From Terfezia claveryi (Eukaryota; Ascomycota; Pezizomycetes; Pezizales; Pezizaceae): a stretch of DNA of 64,000 nt. The position numbers and the translations under genes are program-made. Below the pieces are notes generated by a model that had not been told where the DNA came from, searched no databases, and saw nothing but the letters and a program-made list of their open reading frames with translations. Location: the NCBI GenBank assembly GCA_015179025.1, contig WHUX01000190.1, forward strand, positions 37,359-101,358. Direction: 5' to 3'. Positions 1-10,262 of this stretch are shown here, in pieces. Within the stretch, counting starts at the first letter, position 1. Each line of letters starts with the position of its first letter.

Positions 1-475
1 TGACTGAGGTGCTAAGGAAACGGGGATGGATGGAAGGGAATTCCCCAGGGTGGGTGCTACCGTCATCCCCACTATCATCGCCGATATGTATTGTCTCTCG
101 GCCGGGTACCTTAGTTTTTATGGTGGCATCATCCGAACTACGTAATTGTGGTAGTCTTTGATCGGAGGTACTTAATAATGATACCGCTGGTTGCACGCTG
201 GTCCTCATCGAAGTCACTTGAATAGACGGTAGTGCTGGGCCGCCCTCTCGAAGCCTGCCTCGCTTCGCATTTCCTCGGCCTTGGGATGCTACTCTCTTGT
301 TAGATGTCGAGGAATTGAGGGCGTCTAGGATATCCCGGCAGACGTTGCTTGTCCTGGTGCCGACATTTGTAATGGGATTGCCGCTCGAGGTGGAAGGTGT
401 TGTGGTTCTGTAGGAGGAAGGGGGGTTGTCCTTCCTTGCACTTGTGCTGGTGCTAGTGTTTGAAGTGGAGGCCAT
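1..475 (-). CDS. Partial Ser/Thr-rich hypothetical protein (runs off left edge)
   Basis: An ATG at 475 opens a frame of 158 codons without a stop that continues past base 1. The in-frame codon a short way upstream of the ATG is a TAG, so the frame starts here or at a splice site. The N-terminus is rich in Ser, Thr and Asn (MASTSNTSTSTSARKDNPPS...), followed by a basic patch (KRVASQGRGNAKRGR) and an acidic run (GDDSGDDGS). No domain is recognised. A frame this long is unlikely by chance at this base composition, but low-complexity sequence lowers that weight. It could be the start of an ordinary gene or ORF1 of a non-LTR element, given the LINE debris nearby. Confidence 0.35.
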   Translation of the reverse strand, partial: MASTSNTSTSTSARKDNPPSSYRTTTPSTSSGNPITNVGTRTSNVCRDILDALNSSTSNKRVASQGRGNAKRGRLREGGPALPSIQVTSMRTSVQPAVSLLSTSDQRLPQLRSSDDATIKTKVPGRETIHIGDDSGDDGSTHPGEFPSIHPRFLSTSV

Positions 476-1569
476 GATTGTTTTGGTTGAGTACCAGGTG
501 GCAGCGGTCTTTTGTTGCTCCTAGAGACGTTGAGGTAGTGTAGCACATCGACTAGGGGTAGGGTAGGTGATACAAGGGTTATGTTCACGATAGGACCGTC
601 GTGACAATCAGCAATGGTTGTACTTCTGCCAAGAACAGGGTGCTCCATCGGAGCTAGCGCATGACAACGCGCCTTCTCTAATGTGCCGTTGCTACCCTTG
701 ATGTGGCATCATTTGCATGACTGGCAACAAACAATGCAAAATCGATATGTATAAAGATTTGGAGCCTCCAAAGTTTGCGGAGGGTGGTTGAGCAAATGGA
801 AGGCTCGATATCACATTAAAAAATATACCTCGCATGGAGAAGCTGGTTTGGTTGATCTCGGAGAAGAGAGACGGATACCATCGAAATTGTTCAGGCTGCC
901 TTGGCTGCTTATGGCCACTGTGATATCTGCTACATGGATGAAAGCATCTCCACCAACATCGGGCCCCCCCAAGCACAGACATATACGGAAGCAGCGACCG
1001 AAAACAAAGTCACCGGCAATTCCATCAGCACCACCACTAGTCCACCAGATTTCGAGGAATAAGGGTAAGAGCAAGAAGTCGACAGATCCTCTCCCTCCGA
1101 ACTCTCCAGAAAAATCAACACCACCCCTAACCCCGCAAACACCAAAAAGCCAACAACAAGAGTATGAATACGGGGCCCAAGAAAATACAAGCCAGGCCTG
1201 GTACGCCGTTGGGTCAACGAGAACAACCAGGGTGCCCAACAGAAGGGTCGGAAAGTTGACTTTATTATTAGTAATATATCTGGCAAAAGACATCGACACC
1301 AGGCATGGGCTTCGCATGGGGAGCAAGATGCTCCGCACAACAGCATACAACTGGAAGATTTGATTTTTTATTCTTACCAGCGGGTTTTCTACTCGAGTAA
1401 CCGTTGGGTTTGAGGGTATATGACGGAGATTTTCCTACCAGAGCTTTATTGTTCCATGAGGGGGTTATGATAGGGTTTTTCACTTGAGCAGGCCGTTTAT
1501 TTTCCCTTTTCTTCTACTTGCGAGTGGTTCTTGGCTCACCTTTCTTGTTTTGTTTGGTTCGAGGCTCAG
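476..1569. other. No supported gene; overlapping open frames on both strands
   Basis: Open frames exist on both strands (788-1363 plus; 811-1350 minus), which usually means composition rather than coding. On the plus strand another frame at about 863-1062 reads EIVQAALAAYGHCDICYMDE and ends in a stop; it looks more protein-like than the longer frame but is too short to assign. No motif decides between them. Confidence 0.3.
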
Positions 1570-1574
1570 TCAGG

Positions 1575-1601
1575 GTTAATTTAACCAGACTAGATTAATT
1601 T
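1575..1601. repeat. AACCAGACTAG micro-insertion with imperfect 8-9 bp flanking repeat
   Basis: AACCAGACTAG (1583-1593) lies between GTTAATTT (1575-1582) and ATTAATTT (1594-1601), identical at 7 of 8 bases. It is the reverse complement of CTAGTCTGGTT, the end-like motif found repeatedly in the window. A second copy of the motif, TAGTCTGGTTGGCAC, follows at 1618-1632 directly in front of a LINE tail. Confidence 0.45.
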
Positions 1602-1631
1602 CTCTACAAGAGGCTTGTAGTCTGGTTGGCA

Positions 1632-1760
1632 CGTTAATGACAGCATGGTAGTCTGGAACCTCGATACACTTGAGTTCTTTTGGTTTTTGTGCGCCGGACC
1701 TGGCAGATTAACTTGCCTTGTCCTGAATCCAACCAGGTTTCCGGGTTGCTTCCTCATCAA
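1632..1760 (+). repeat. LINE 3'-tail fragment (plus strand)
   Basis: The stretch matches the sequence at 10370-10580 block by block: GTTAATGACAGCATGG, then GGCAGATTAACTTGCCTTG, then GGTTTCCGGGT. The same tail in minus orientation ends the LINE at 2011-2580. It lacks a poly(A) end here. Compared with the 10.4-kb copy it carries an extra TAGTCTGG after CATGG (about 1650). Confidence 0.6.
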
Positions 1761-2579
1761 TGTGTCGACCTTTCCATTGTAGGCAAGTGACTGACGTAAG
1801 CCTCGTGCTAACTAACCTTCATCATCCAATAATCTCTGAACAACCGTGTCCACTTTATATCACCACCATCGCCTGCAACATGACTACAACTAACTGTCCT
1901 CGTCTTTCCCAGCCAACATCTGGTGCTCTCAATGCCCCCTGTCCCCTCCAGGCCTCTCATCTTAGTCGTCTCTCCAATACCCTTCGTGATGGCCTTCATA
2001 TGACTACCAAAGTTTTTTTTTTTTTTATTTTTTTTTTAATTCTTTTTTAAAAAAACTCATTACTCCTGTTGGGTCGAAGTAAGGGGACCATGAGGAGCAA
2101 CCCGGAATCCCGGGTGGATTCACGACAAATTAATCTACCAGGTCCGGCGCCTATATACCACAAAGATAATACGCAAGAGCCAAGAGGCGAAAGCAGTTAC
2201 AAAACAGACTGAACTCATGAGCCCAATGGCATACCGGTAACAAATTGGAGCTGAAGTAAAGAGATCAAGTGACGCAGAGGCCCCCTCCTGTCATTAACCG
2301 GCTAGACGCCGGATGACCCCGAGAGGCCTAACTGAGGCTCGGTCTAAAAGAAACCCAACCGACCAAGAAGAATCCATTCCATTAATCTCAAGGGCCGCCG
2401 CCACCCTCCGCATCCCCCAAGCTCAAGGGCCGTCCCTCCCGGCCATTCGGCTGTATGAAAGCTGAAGAAGGCTTTCATTGCATCCCAATCATCCCCACCC
2501 TTCTCCTGAATCCATATGGAGCGATCGAGGTCCTCCCGATCCTTGAACTCCTAGAGCAGCTCTCTGATCGCTAAAGTCT

Positions 2580-2587
2580 GGGCAGTC
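2580..2587. repeat. Left 8-bp target-site duplication of the hAT element
   Basis: GGGCAGTC, identical to 3555-3562. Together they bracket the TIR-bounded element exactly. Confidence 0.85.
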
Positions 2588-2790
2588 TAGGCCTGGGCAC
2601 GAGACGAGACGTCTCGAGACACTTCGGCAAAAGTCTCGAGACAGTCTCGAGACTTTTCGTCAGTGGCGGCGAAAATTTTTCAGTGGCTGCAAACATATTT
2701 TTTTATTGGTTGCGACCAGTGTTGTGACCAGTGTTACGATATACAATTGGTTGGTTGGCACAACACCCTCATATCTTAATGTTATTTGGT

Positions 2791-2828
2791 ACTAAAGGTA
2801 GTCTGGCGAACTAAAGGTAGTCTGGCGA
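2791..2828 (+). repeat. Tandem 19-bp unit: ACTAAAGG + TAGTCTGGCGA, twice
   Basis: ACTAAAGG (2791-2798), TAGTCTGGCGA (2799-2809), ACTAAAGG (2810-2817), TAGTCTGGCGA (2818-2828). It can be read as a simple tandem duplication or as the TAGTCTGG motif inserted with an 8-bp duplication. It lies inside the hAT element, 5' of its gene. Confidence 0.7.
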
Positions 2829-2922
2829 AGATATCTATTCCTTCTCCTCGTTCTCCACCTTCTCCGCTTATTTCCTACACATTTCTCTCCTACAGCTAAA
2901 ATTGTCAACTTCGTTGCCAACA

Positions 2923-3453
2923 ATGAGCCAAATCTCTGTATCGGCTGCTCGTACACCAGATGAATATATTACGGCTTTGGCAGGGCGCTATGCTACGCTG
3001 CAAGACTCACGTACTATTAGCGGAACTGTATGCTCACGGAAATTCAGCAGTTATGTATATACCCGAAAGATGTTAATTCGGAAGACATTGGAACATGATG
3101 AAAGTAAGCATATTATCTACTGTACGCACTGCACAAGAGGGGAGTGGACTGTAGAAGCAAAATCTACTACTTCTAGTTTACAGCTACGACATCTCCGACA
3201 GCGACATCCTTTGCTCCCAACCAGTCAAGAAGAAGAAATACAACGACTGGAACAGCTAGCGAAATCTTCAGGTACTACAACAACTGAGCAGACTCCGTTC
3301 AGTGTTATGGCACAAGGGAAAACAGCAAGTACAAGAAAACAAGCGGACCGATTTGATAAGTTTACACCGCTAGACATGATTTTAGAGCGAGGGTTGGTGG
3401 AAGAGGGAATGGAAGGGGATCTGGAAATCGAAGGCGAAGATGATGATGATTAG
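2923..3453 (+). CDS. BED-type zinc-finger protein of a hAT element (N-terminal transposase part only)
   Basis: The frame encodes 176 aa from the ATG at 2923, the first ATG in frame; an acidic tail (EIEGEDDDD) ends it. The middle shows a BED-like finger: IIYCTHC, then LQLRHLRQRHP, giving C-x2-C ... H-x4-H spacing. The segment ADRFDKFTPLDM resembles the linker that follows the BED finger in hAT transposases. The RNase H-fold catalytic domain and the C-terminal dimerisation (hATC) domain are absent. The protein could bind DNA, perhaps the repeated ends of hAT relatives, but could not cut. The frame is open and undamaged, unusual in this debris, so it may be retained or simply recent. Confidence 0.6.
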   Translation: MSQISVSAARTPDEYITALAGRYATLQDSRTISGTVCSRKFSSYVYTRKMLIRKTLEHDESKHIIYCTHCTRGEWTVEAKSTTSSLQLRHLRQRHPLLPTSQEEEIQRLEQLAKSSGTTTTEQTPFSVMAQGKTASTRKQADRFDKFTPLDMILERGLVEEGMEGDLEIEGEDDDD

Positions 3454-3554
3454 GTAGCTAGCTCATGAGTTCGAATACAATTATCTTGGGTGCATTGGCA
3501 AAAGTCTCGAGACCAGGCGCTGTCTCGTCTCGAGACGTCTCGTGCCCAGGCGTA

Positions 3555-3562
3555 GGGCAGTC
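3555..3562. repeat. Right 8-bp target-site duplication of the hAT element
   Basis: GGGCAGTC, identical to 2580-2587, directly after the last TIR base at 3554. Confidence 0.85.
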
Positions 3563-4840
3563 AAAAGTGATGTGTCGACCGTCCTGTGTGTGGTGTCCGC
3601 ATTGGTCTCTGGTTTACTGATTTTGAAGAGCCACTGTTTCTGAGGCCCTCGGTCAGTTCGCAACCAGGCTGAGAGGGCGTGTCGGTTCCATTCTGACCTC
3701 TGCACGCCGAACTTTGGAGGTGCGTGCCTCGCTCCTGATTGCCTTTGAGCACTGTCTGATTCCGCCTCCCGTTACTGCTGGGAGGGACAGGGAAACCTGG
3801 CCTAGGGCGGAAGAGAACGATGCTAACTTGTCGGCTTCCTCGTTACCTTTGATCCCAATGTGCGACCGGACCCAGGAGATGGAGGTGTCGTGCTGATTTC
3901 GGTGTCGTTCCTCTAGTAGCTCTGCTATCTCGCCTTCAATTCCACTTCTTGGTGGCTGTCCTTTGGAGACGTTTAGGACACTAGAAATAGCTGCAGCGGA
4001 ATCGGACGAATAGCCAGCATGCTGCTCTCTTTGTGTTCTCGGAGGCATAAAGCTATGGCGTGTCGTTCTGAATCTGACACTGTGGCCTCTTCTCCCAGGA
4101 ATCCGTACCCTTTTAGGTAGCTCTGGATTGCCCCTCCTGTCACCCGAGACGAAAGCAGACACAGTGTATCCTGATCTCCCGGTGGAATCGGTGTGACATA
4201 CCCTCCACCCTTCATCTAGTAGCATCTTGGCTCCCCACCCTCCTACTAGAGCCGTTCTTGGGTCCGATAGTTCGTAGAGGGTAGTGAAGGTGAGGCTGCT
4301 GGCGGTGTGTAGGTTGCAATTGCCGAAGCTGAGAAGAGGGAGGTCGATGGGGTGCAAAGAGTTTATTGCCTTGTGTGAATACAATATCAACCCTGGACTC
4401 AGTATATACGTGCAAGGTATTGTGGCTCCGAGCTGCAAGCTGCTTCTGCGACTGCCACAGTTGCGATTAAGTGCTGTTAGTACTATATTCTCCTCTCCCT
4501 CCCTTACCTGTGCTCAATTTGTTCTGTTTAATCATGTTTGTTTGTCACTGAACTGAACCAGTGCAAGCGCGCCGCTCCCCATCCTCAGGTACCAACAACG
4601 ATACTCACACCCATCTAGAACCAACCGTTCGAGCACTGCTGCAAAAAGTGCCACCACTCGTGAGTCGTGACCAGAATTTTTGTGTCATCTCCCACGCCAA
4701 TGAGGTCCATCGAACACAGCCTGCCTTGCTCTCGCTGCTTCACATGTTTGCCGGAGGAAACAGAGGAAAGAGCCATAGATTATCTAGGCTTAGAAAAATA
4801 TTGAGGGGAATCCGGTAGTGCGGTGCATTAGAAAATCAAC

Positions 4841-5191
4841 ATGATAGAGAATTTATTGACATTGACAAGGGAACTTCACTGCTTGTGCGATACAGGAAAA
4901 ATCATCCTGGAGCCGGTTGGAGATCCCCTTTCTATATTTGCTAGAGGCGACAATGTCCTGCTTACCCACAATGATGTTCGTCACCGCCAAATGGCAGGTT
5001 GGGATCCATCTATCCTGATTCAACTAGCACCTCTATCAAGCTTACAGTTCAGTAAAAGTGAGGATCCTCTATTGCGGGGAATTTGCATTATGAGGCGTAC
5101 CAACGTCGTACCGCCACTACCCACTGCCCCTGACACAGAAGCCAAAGAGCCACACCAGAATGAAATCATCTTAGCGGCGGCGGATGCTTGA
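4841..5191 (+). CDS. Hypothetical open frame, function unknown
   Basis: A 116-codon frame with an ATG at 4841. The translation has a mixed composition (RELHCLCDTGKIILEPVGD...) with no recognised domain. A neighbouring frame upstream (about 4690-4800) also reads protein-like (CFTCLPEETEERAIDYLGLE) but is in another phase with stops between them. This may be one decayed gene at about 4560-5191, or chance. No supported promoter or intron signal was found. Confidence 0.25.
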   Translation: MIENLLTLTRELHCLCDTGKIILEPVGDPLSIFARGDNVLLTHNDVRHRQMAGWDPSILIQLAPLSSLQFSKSEDPLLRGICIMRRTNVVPPLPTAPDTEAKEPHQNEIILAAADA

Positions 5192-6596
5192 CCAGGTAGA
5201 AGATGATGAATGAACTGTCGGATACCAGTGTGGGTGCACAAGAGAATGATCATAACACATCCAGACTAATTGCATCATCGATACGGGAGGAGATAGCAAG
5301 TATGGACAGCAACATCTTGCACTCATGACATTACCATAGAGGTCTGTACACGACTCCGCAACTTCGATTAAACTGAGAGTACTGCTGTTCGTTTGTCCTC
5401 GCCAAGATTCAATGTAGCTCTGTACAACCTCTCGTATTCTGGTAGTTGCTTCTAGCCAACCACGTCGAGAATGAGTTTACACACCTGGTACATGAATGGC
5501 CCAGATACAGACACGGTGCCTGTTTGCTCAAAGCGGAAAAAGGAACTTAATGCAAAAAATCTCTCTTCGATTGTGTCGTTTCCCTCCAGAGATATGAAAT
5601 ATGTGAATATGGTTTCGTTGTCTGTCTCTGGAATGTGTTCCGTAGTCCCGCATCAAGAGATATTTAGATATATGACTAACCAGAAAGCGTTAGTCAACTC
5701 CGGCTTTGGACCTCTACTTTTTCTATTCCCTTTAGTGCCCCACCAAACGTCCCTCTAGTCTAATTACACAGACATGCAATGCCCCTGGCGATGATTATCA
5801 ACGGATACAGGGCCCGCTTGTATCTCCCGAGTTCTTATTCGGATCTTTGATTCCTAAATGTCATCTGGTGGCTTATTTTGTATTTCATTCAGACCCTGTA
5901 GATTCTGCAGCCACGGCCACCACCTGCAACGGTACAAATATCTCTATTTAGAAATCACTTCAGCCTATGTACCCGCAACAGATTTGGCTGGGGGAATGCC
6001 CTATCAATCTTTTTCTGTCGTCTGCTCTAATGCTTGAATAAGCACAACTCTTTTTAGAAATCCACTTCCAATATCCTTTGCCTTTTAGATATCAACTTAA
6101 ATAAAATACGAGGATGGACTTCCAACCGCTCGAGTGAGACTTTGTATTACCCGGTCTCCTTTAATCACATTTGTAATCTTATTGGGTACTACGTCTAGTA
6201 GGGTTCGGGTTTGATCATTTTCTGCGTACCTGTATAAATATCGATGCCAGTCCAAGTTTTCCATCTAGATCCGCTCTCTACTCACCGCTCTTACAAAAGC
6301 TCGAGTTGTCGACTCATTCCGTTCCAGCCGACGCCCAACGTGTCTGACATACCTTCATTATGCTATCCGACAATTTGCCCTTCGAAAAACTCACTTTAGT
6401 ACTGCCAGACCTACTAGTATACTCGCTCTTGTGGGTCACTGGTATTGTGAATGTAAAAAGGCAAAATTTCGAGATCAAGCAAGCTCAAGCAATACGCCGC
6501 TCAATATTTTTTGGGGGTCGCTGATCATTATTAAGCACTTGATTCCTTGGCATTTGTCAACAACTACTTAAGTACCTCCCACTTCACACTCAAGTG
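5192..6596. other. No gene recognised
   Basis: Only short frames occur (for example 5471-5758) and none has a recognisable motif. No repeats stand out. This is the upstream region of the lectin-like gene. Confidence 0.4.
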
Positions 6597-8086
6597 ATGA
6601 ACCCCTATCAAGAGTCAAGCGGGGCTGGCACACCCTCCGACATTGAGGAAATCAACAATCCAACTTTCCAAGGATGTTCAAACCTGGTCCAGCTGGAGTT
6701 CCACCCTCACCCGAAGTTAGAAGCGCACTAACTCGCGTGCTACAAGTATTATAATGACTTTTTATTCCACTCAGAAAAGGTTACCTGACGAACGTGTAGG
6801 TTGATCCAACTTCGGATTTGACTGGATATACCTACGAAGGAAACCATGGACGCTACGTAACATTCTTCTGGCAAAGTGCCTCTAATGATTTCCAAAATGA
6901 CAGCACTAAACATAATCTGAGGTAAGAAGCCCAACATTGGTGATCATTACCAATGCACAAATTATCTACCGGATTTTTGTGTGCTAATTTTCGAACTCAA
7001 CATAGCAAGAGATCAGCGAGCATCTACCACTCAACGTTCCTCAAAACGGGTACGGGATGGACGTTAGTAGGCCGGCCTGTTCTCGTAACTCTGAATGCAA
7101 AGAAACAAAGCCCGCTAGCTGCCGTTAATTGGTCAAATGGATTGAAGGTGAGAGGCTGGAAATGTTTGCTTACGTTGATGAATTGCTGAAGAGCACCTCT
7201 TCTATTTAGGGGGCAGTGTACTACCTAAACGAGAGACATCTTGTTTGTGAGGTAAGCGTCGACTTTCCAATCACACCTGTTATTGATGTAAAAGTTATTT
7301 ATTTTTCCGAAACCCCTGACAAAGAGCCTGTAGCAACTTACAATGGATGGCGGGGAAACATGGCACGAGGGATCCCTAACCGAATGGGCAATTCCTGCAC
7401 GAACCAACTCTGACCTCGCAGCTATGGTGAACTGGGGATTCCTGAAGGGCATGGAAATTTTGGTATATTTCCAGGACGAGAGCAACAGGATACGGGAGTT
7501 GGGGTTTAAGGCCGAGACTCGTGAGTGGTATGAGGACAGTATTGACCTCTTCAATGGTCTGAGCGGCACTAGTATTTCGCGTGGTGTCGACTCAAAGTAC
7601 TATGTACGCCGCAGTATGTATATCCAGTCCACAGCGAGAGTGATCGACGAGTTTAGTTATAAGGGGAATAAATGGACTTTATGTACGTGGCCATAGTATT
7701 GTGATGCAGGGAAGCCTGTAACAAATTTCAGGTGTGGGAGCTAACATGATGGAAAAGCACACAAAAACCTCTTCACCCAGAGCTTCGACCGCAATGTTCG
7801 ACTCAGATATTGCGCCGACACAAGGCAATTTCGCTTCTATGCTCATGACGGCAGCAAGGTGCTAGAGAAGGTTTACCAAAGAGTGGACCCATGTGGATGG
7901 TTAGACCAAGTAGTTCTTCCCGTTGGCACGGGTACCGCAACAATTAACGAGAATTTTGTTGTGCTTCTCTGGCCACAGGATATTGACAATACTGCGTCTG
8001 AGGTACATTTATTTTCTACAGAGGGAGGAATCCTACACGATTATCTGCTGGGTCCGGCAACCGGAGGGCAGTTTTCCCTTGTTTAG
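6597..8086 (+). CDS. Fungal fucose-specific-lectin-like beta-propeller protein, multi-exon
   Basis: Consecutive exons join in frame: 6800-6921, 7006-7147, 7210-7251, 7334 to about 7682, then about 7781-8086; introns at 6922-7005, 7148-7209 and 7252-7333 are GT-AG. The translation repeats the blade pattern of the Aleuria-type lectin family (PF07938): SPLAAVNWSNG...VYYLNERHLVCE...WHEGSL, then SDLAAMVNWG...ILVYFQDESNRIREL...WYEDSI. These lectins bind fucosylated glycans. Uncertain points: the first exon (ATG 6597, donor GTCCAG near 6690 is weak) and the last junction, where the donor at 7683 and acceptor at 7780 do not give a continuous frame, so a lesion is possible there. The family call is firm; activity is not. 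Confidence 0.65.
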
Positions 8087-8781
8087 GCTCACGATGGTTG
8101 TTTCGCATGCTCTTGTTTCGCATGCTGCATTTGGTAACGTTTAAGTTCAATGGAAATATATGATTGCCTATAGCACTATTGCATATATGAAAGTATAGTG
8201 TACATGAAATTGTTCGTAGGATATTGAGGCATGTAACTTTCAATACCGTATTAATTGGCAAGTAAGACAGTATCACTCGGCAGGACAGTATTAGTTGTAT
8301 AACACAGTCGTTAACAGCCTAAGTATGTAGAGATAACTATTTCACAGTCTGAAGGTATAAAATTTGGTGGAAGCCGCTGTAGTTCCCGTGTTGAGAAATA
8401 GCGATTGAGAATGCCATGGATAGTTAGCACTTGACAAAAAAAATTATCAATCATCCAATTGTTAGTCAGCTTGATACCCCCTTAATACCATTGCCCATTG
8501 CCACCTGGCATGAGACAAGGTGCCACCATTGCCTGTGTTCTCAATCCAGTCAGTAGTAGAACGGATAATTTTAAAGCCAAGAACATATTGAATTTTAAAG
8601 CCAAGAAGTCACATTGAACTGTCCATATCCAGCTCTGCCAGAGGAAAATTCTTACGGAGCTACTGGGAACCGAACACAGGGCTCCGATCGTGCGGGTAGA
8701 ATGCACCAGGCGCTACCAACCCAACCACACGAGAAACCTATAAGGGCTACTTGAATAATATACCCTACATTCGGAACGCAC
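8087..8781. other. No gene recognised
   Basis: AT-rich sequence downstream of the lectin-like gene. AATTTTAAAGCCAAGAA occurs twice within about 25 bp (8565-8610); otherwise nothing. Confidence 0.4.
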
Positions 8782-8935
8782 GCTTTCGCGGCCTATATGG
8801 GCTTATATAGAGCAATGCATGCTTTCGTGACATATATGGGCTTATATAGAGCAATGCCTGCTTTCGCGGCTTATGTGTATATATAGGAGCAATGTATGCT
8901 TTTGCAGCCTATATGTAATATATTCGAGGAATGCA
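8782..8935 (+). repeat. 39-bp tandem repeat, about 4 copies
   Basis: Units start at 8782, 8821, 8860 and 8898 with GCTTTCGCGG or a close variant, followed by CTATATGGGCTTATATAGAG in the first two. The later units diverge. No open frame runs through it. Confidence 0.8.
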
Positions 8936-9199
8936 AAGAACCCGTGACAAGGCAAACCCAGACCCGTGACAAGATCAATTATAGGAAATTCGGGTTCTTG
9001 GCAATTACCCGTCATCTTGGCGATTACTCGTTGGTAGGCGAAGCGGATCGGGTTGGGTAGAGACCTCGCGTAGCCCGTCATGGGTGGGGTTGAGGCCAGG
9101 GGAACTCGCCTGGCGGGGCGGGTTTGTCTGGGTCGGGTTGGGTAGAAATCGACCTGTGGCGCACACTGCGAGGAAGTCCCACCGTCCCCAAGTGCACTA

Positions 9200-10262
9200 A
9201 TACCAGTCACCCTCTACCAACCCACAGACCCGCTTTCCAAGGACAGGTTCAGATGGGCAATCAAGCTGGGAAGCCTAATGGAGGTAGGCTGGAGCATCTG
9301 CTACACGGACGGCACTGGGAGAAGCGGACACCACGCAGCAGCATTCTTAGAAGATAGCAGGGGCAACCCCTCAAGCTCAGGCCACTCGTATCTGGGCATG
9401 GAATCCACAGTCGCGGACGCCGAAAGACAAGCCATCGTCCTAGCTCTAAAGGCAAGCAGGGACTTCCCAATGGCCGCTCTTCTCTCCGGCCATTTCCTCA
9501 GCTGTCAGCCTCTCCCAGGGCACCCAGTCCAGTCGCAGCGGCATTGAGTGCGAACTTGTCGCTCTACTCAAGGAAAGGGAGGCGCACTTCCAAGACACCA
9601 CCATCTCCTGGGTCCGCTCTCACATTGGGATCCCAGGCAATGAGAAGGCAGACCAGCTAGCAGCTTTTGCTTCTGCCCTCGGCCAGCTCTCCTGCTCAGA
9701 CTCGATGGTGACAGAAGGTGGGATCAGACAGGCTTCGAAAGCCATAAGAAGCCAGGCTCGCACAGCAGCAGGGTTTGGCATCAAAAGGACTACTTGCGCC
9801 CTCTCCGCATACACCTGGTGTCGTTCAGACAAGGGGCCTCAACTAGCCTGGCTCCACAAGATCAGTAAGGCAGAATCCAGCACCTGTCCCTGCGGACATC
9901 ACTCCCAAGATGGCCGACACTTGGTCTTTGACTGCCCTCTCCTACACGCTCACAGACAAGCTTTGGGCAGCATCAAAGACTGGGAGCATCTCGACCACCC
10001 AATCTGGATCGAAGAGGAGGAGGAGGACAATTGGGATGCCGTTGAAGCTTTCTTCAGCTTTCTGTACAAGCGGATGGCAGGTAGGAGGCACGGGGATATG
10101 TAAAAGCAGGACTGCTGGTCGGCATGATTTTGACACAAGACACGGCAATTTTAACATCCATCCACGCTAGGATGGGCTGGCCTTAGCTGGCTGGTAGCAC
10201 TTACGATTTCCCTTTACACTGGTTTTTGACACATCTCTTCTTGTATTCTTTTGACGCGGGCT
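9200..10262 (+). mobile_element. Tad1-like LINE fragment (RNase H to 3' end)
   Basis: This plus-strand copy is related to 2011-4440. It keeps the RNase H domain, the Cys/His tail and a short 3' UTR ending close to 10262, where a separate LINE-tail micro-insertion begins. The 5' boundary near 9200 is set only by where the protein similarity starts. Confidence 0.7.
9217..10103 (+). pseudogene. LINE RNase H with C-terminal CCHC-like tail, one frameshift
   Basis: The N-terminal part reads SICYTDGTGRSGHHAAAF (first Asp) and STVADAERQAIVLAL (Glu). A frameshift near 9480-9540 moves to a second frame with SWVRSHIGIPGNEKADQLA (last Asp) and SSTCPCGHHSQDGRHLVFDC, a Cys/His cluster typical of the end of Tad/I-type LINE proteins. 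The tail ends in WIEEEEEDNWDAVEAFFSF and a stop at 10103. One shift separates this from a full domain, so it is younger than the copy at 2.4-4.2 kb. No reverse transcriptase precedes it. Confidence 0.7.

Larger units (their letters stand above)
2588..3554 (+). mobile_element. hAT-family element, 967 bp, with TIRs and 8-bp TSD GGGCAGTC
   Basis: The left end reads TAGGCCTGGGCACGAG and the right end, reverse complemented, TACGCCTGGGCACGAG. Both ends continue into repeats of the palindrome GAGACGTCTC. GGGCAGTC lies immediately outside on both sides (2580-2587 and 3555-3562), a perfect 8-bp target-site duplication as expected for hAT. The only gene inside encodes a BED-type zinc finger without a transposase catalytic domain, so the element is non-autonomous. 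It sits inside the C-terminus of a LINE. Confidence 0.85.
2390..4230 (-). pseudogene. LINE RNase H and C-terminal tail, degenerate
   Basis: RNase H motifs are visible: CHTDSTGRSG (first Asp), SDSERHAIALCL (Glu), SDSAAAI (Asp) and SHIGIKGNEEADKLA (last Asp). They lie in different frames, with shifts near 4140 and 4005, so the gene is dead. The C-terminal part is interrupted between 3562 and 2580 by the hAT insertion; beyond it, the peptide DDWDAMKAFFSF matches DNWDAVEAFFSF of the copy near 10.05 kb. RNase H would act with a reverse transcriptase during target-primed insertion; no reverse transcriptase remains in this copy. Confidence 0.7.
2011..4440 (-). mobile_element. Tad1-like LINE copy, 5'-truncated, split by a hAT element
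   Basis: On the minus strand this copy reads, in order, an RNase H domain, a C-terminal zinc-binding/acidic tail, a 3' UTR shared with 1632-1760 and 10361-10637, and a poly(A)-rich end (T-rich on the plus strand, 2011-2055). The coding part is cut at the C-terminal DCP motif by the hAT element at 2588-3554; the frame resumes on the other side with the segment matching LDHPIWIEEEEEDNWDAVEA of the 9.2-10.1-kb copy. The 5' end is truncated somewhere near 4300-4440; I could not find a target duplication. Confidence 0.7.

Noticed and set aside
811..1350. 179-codon minus-strand frame with membrane-like segments
   Set aside because: It mirrors a plus-strand frame over the same bases and has no recognisable domain.
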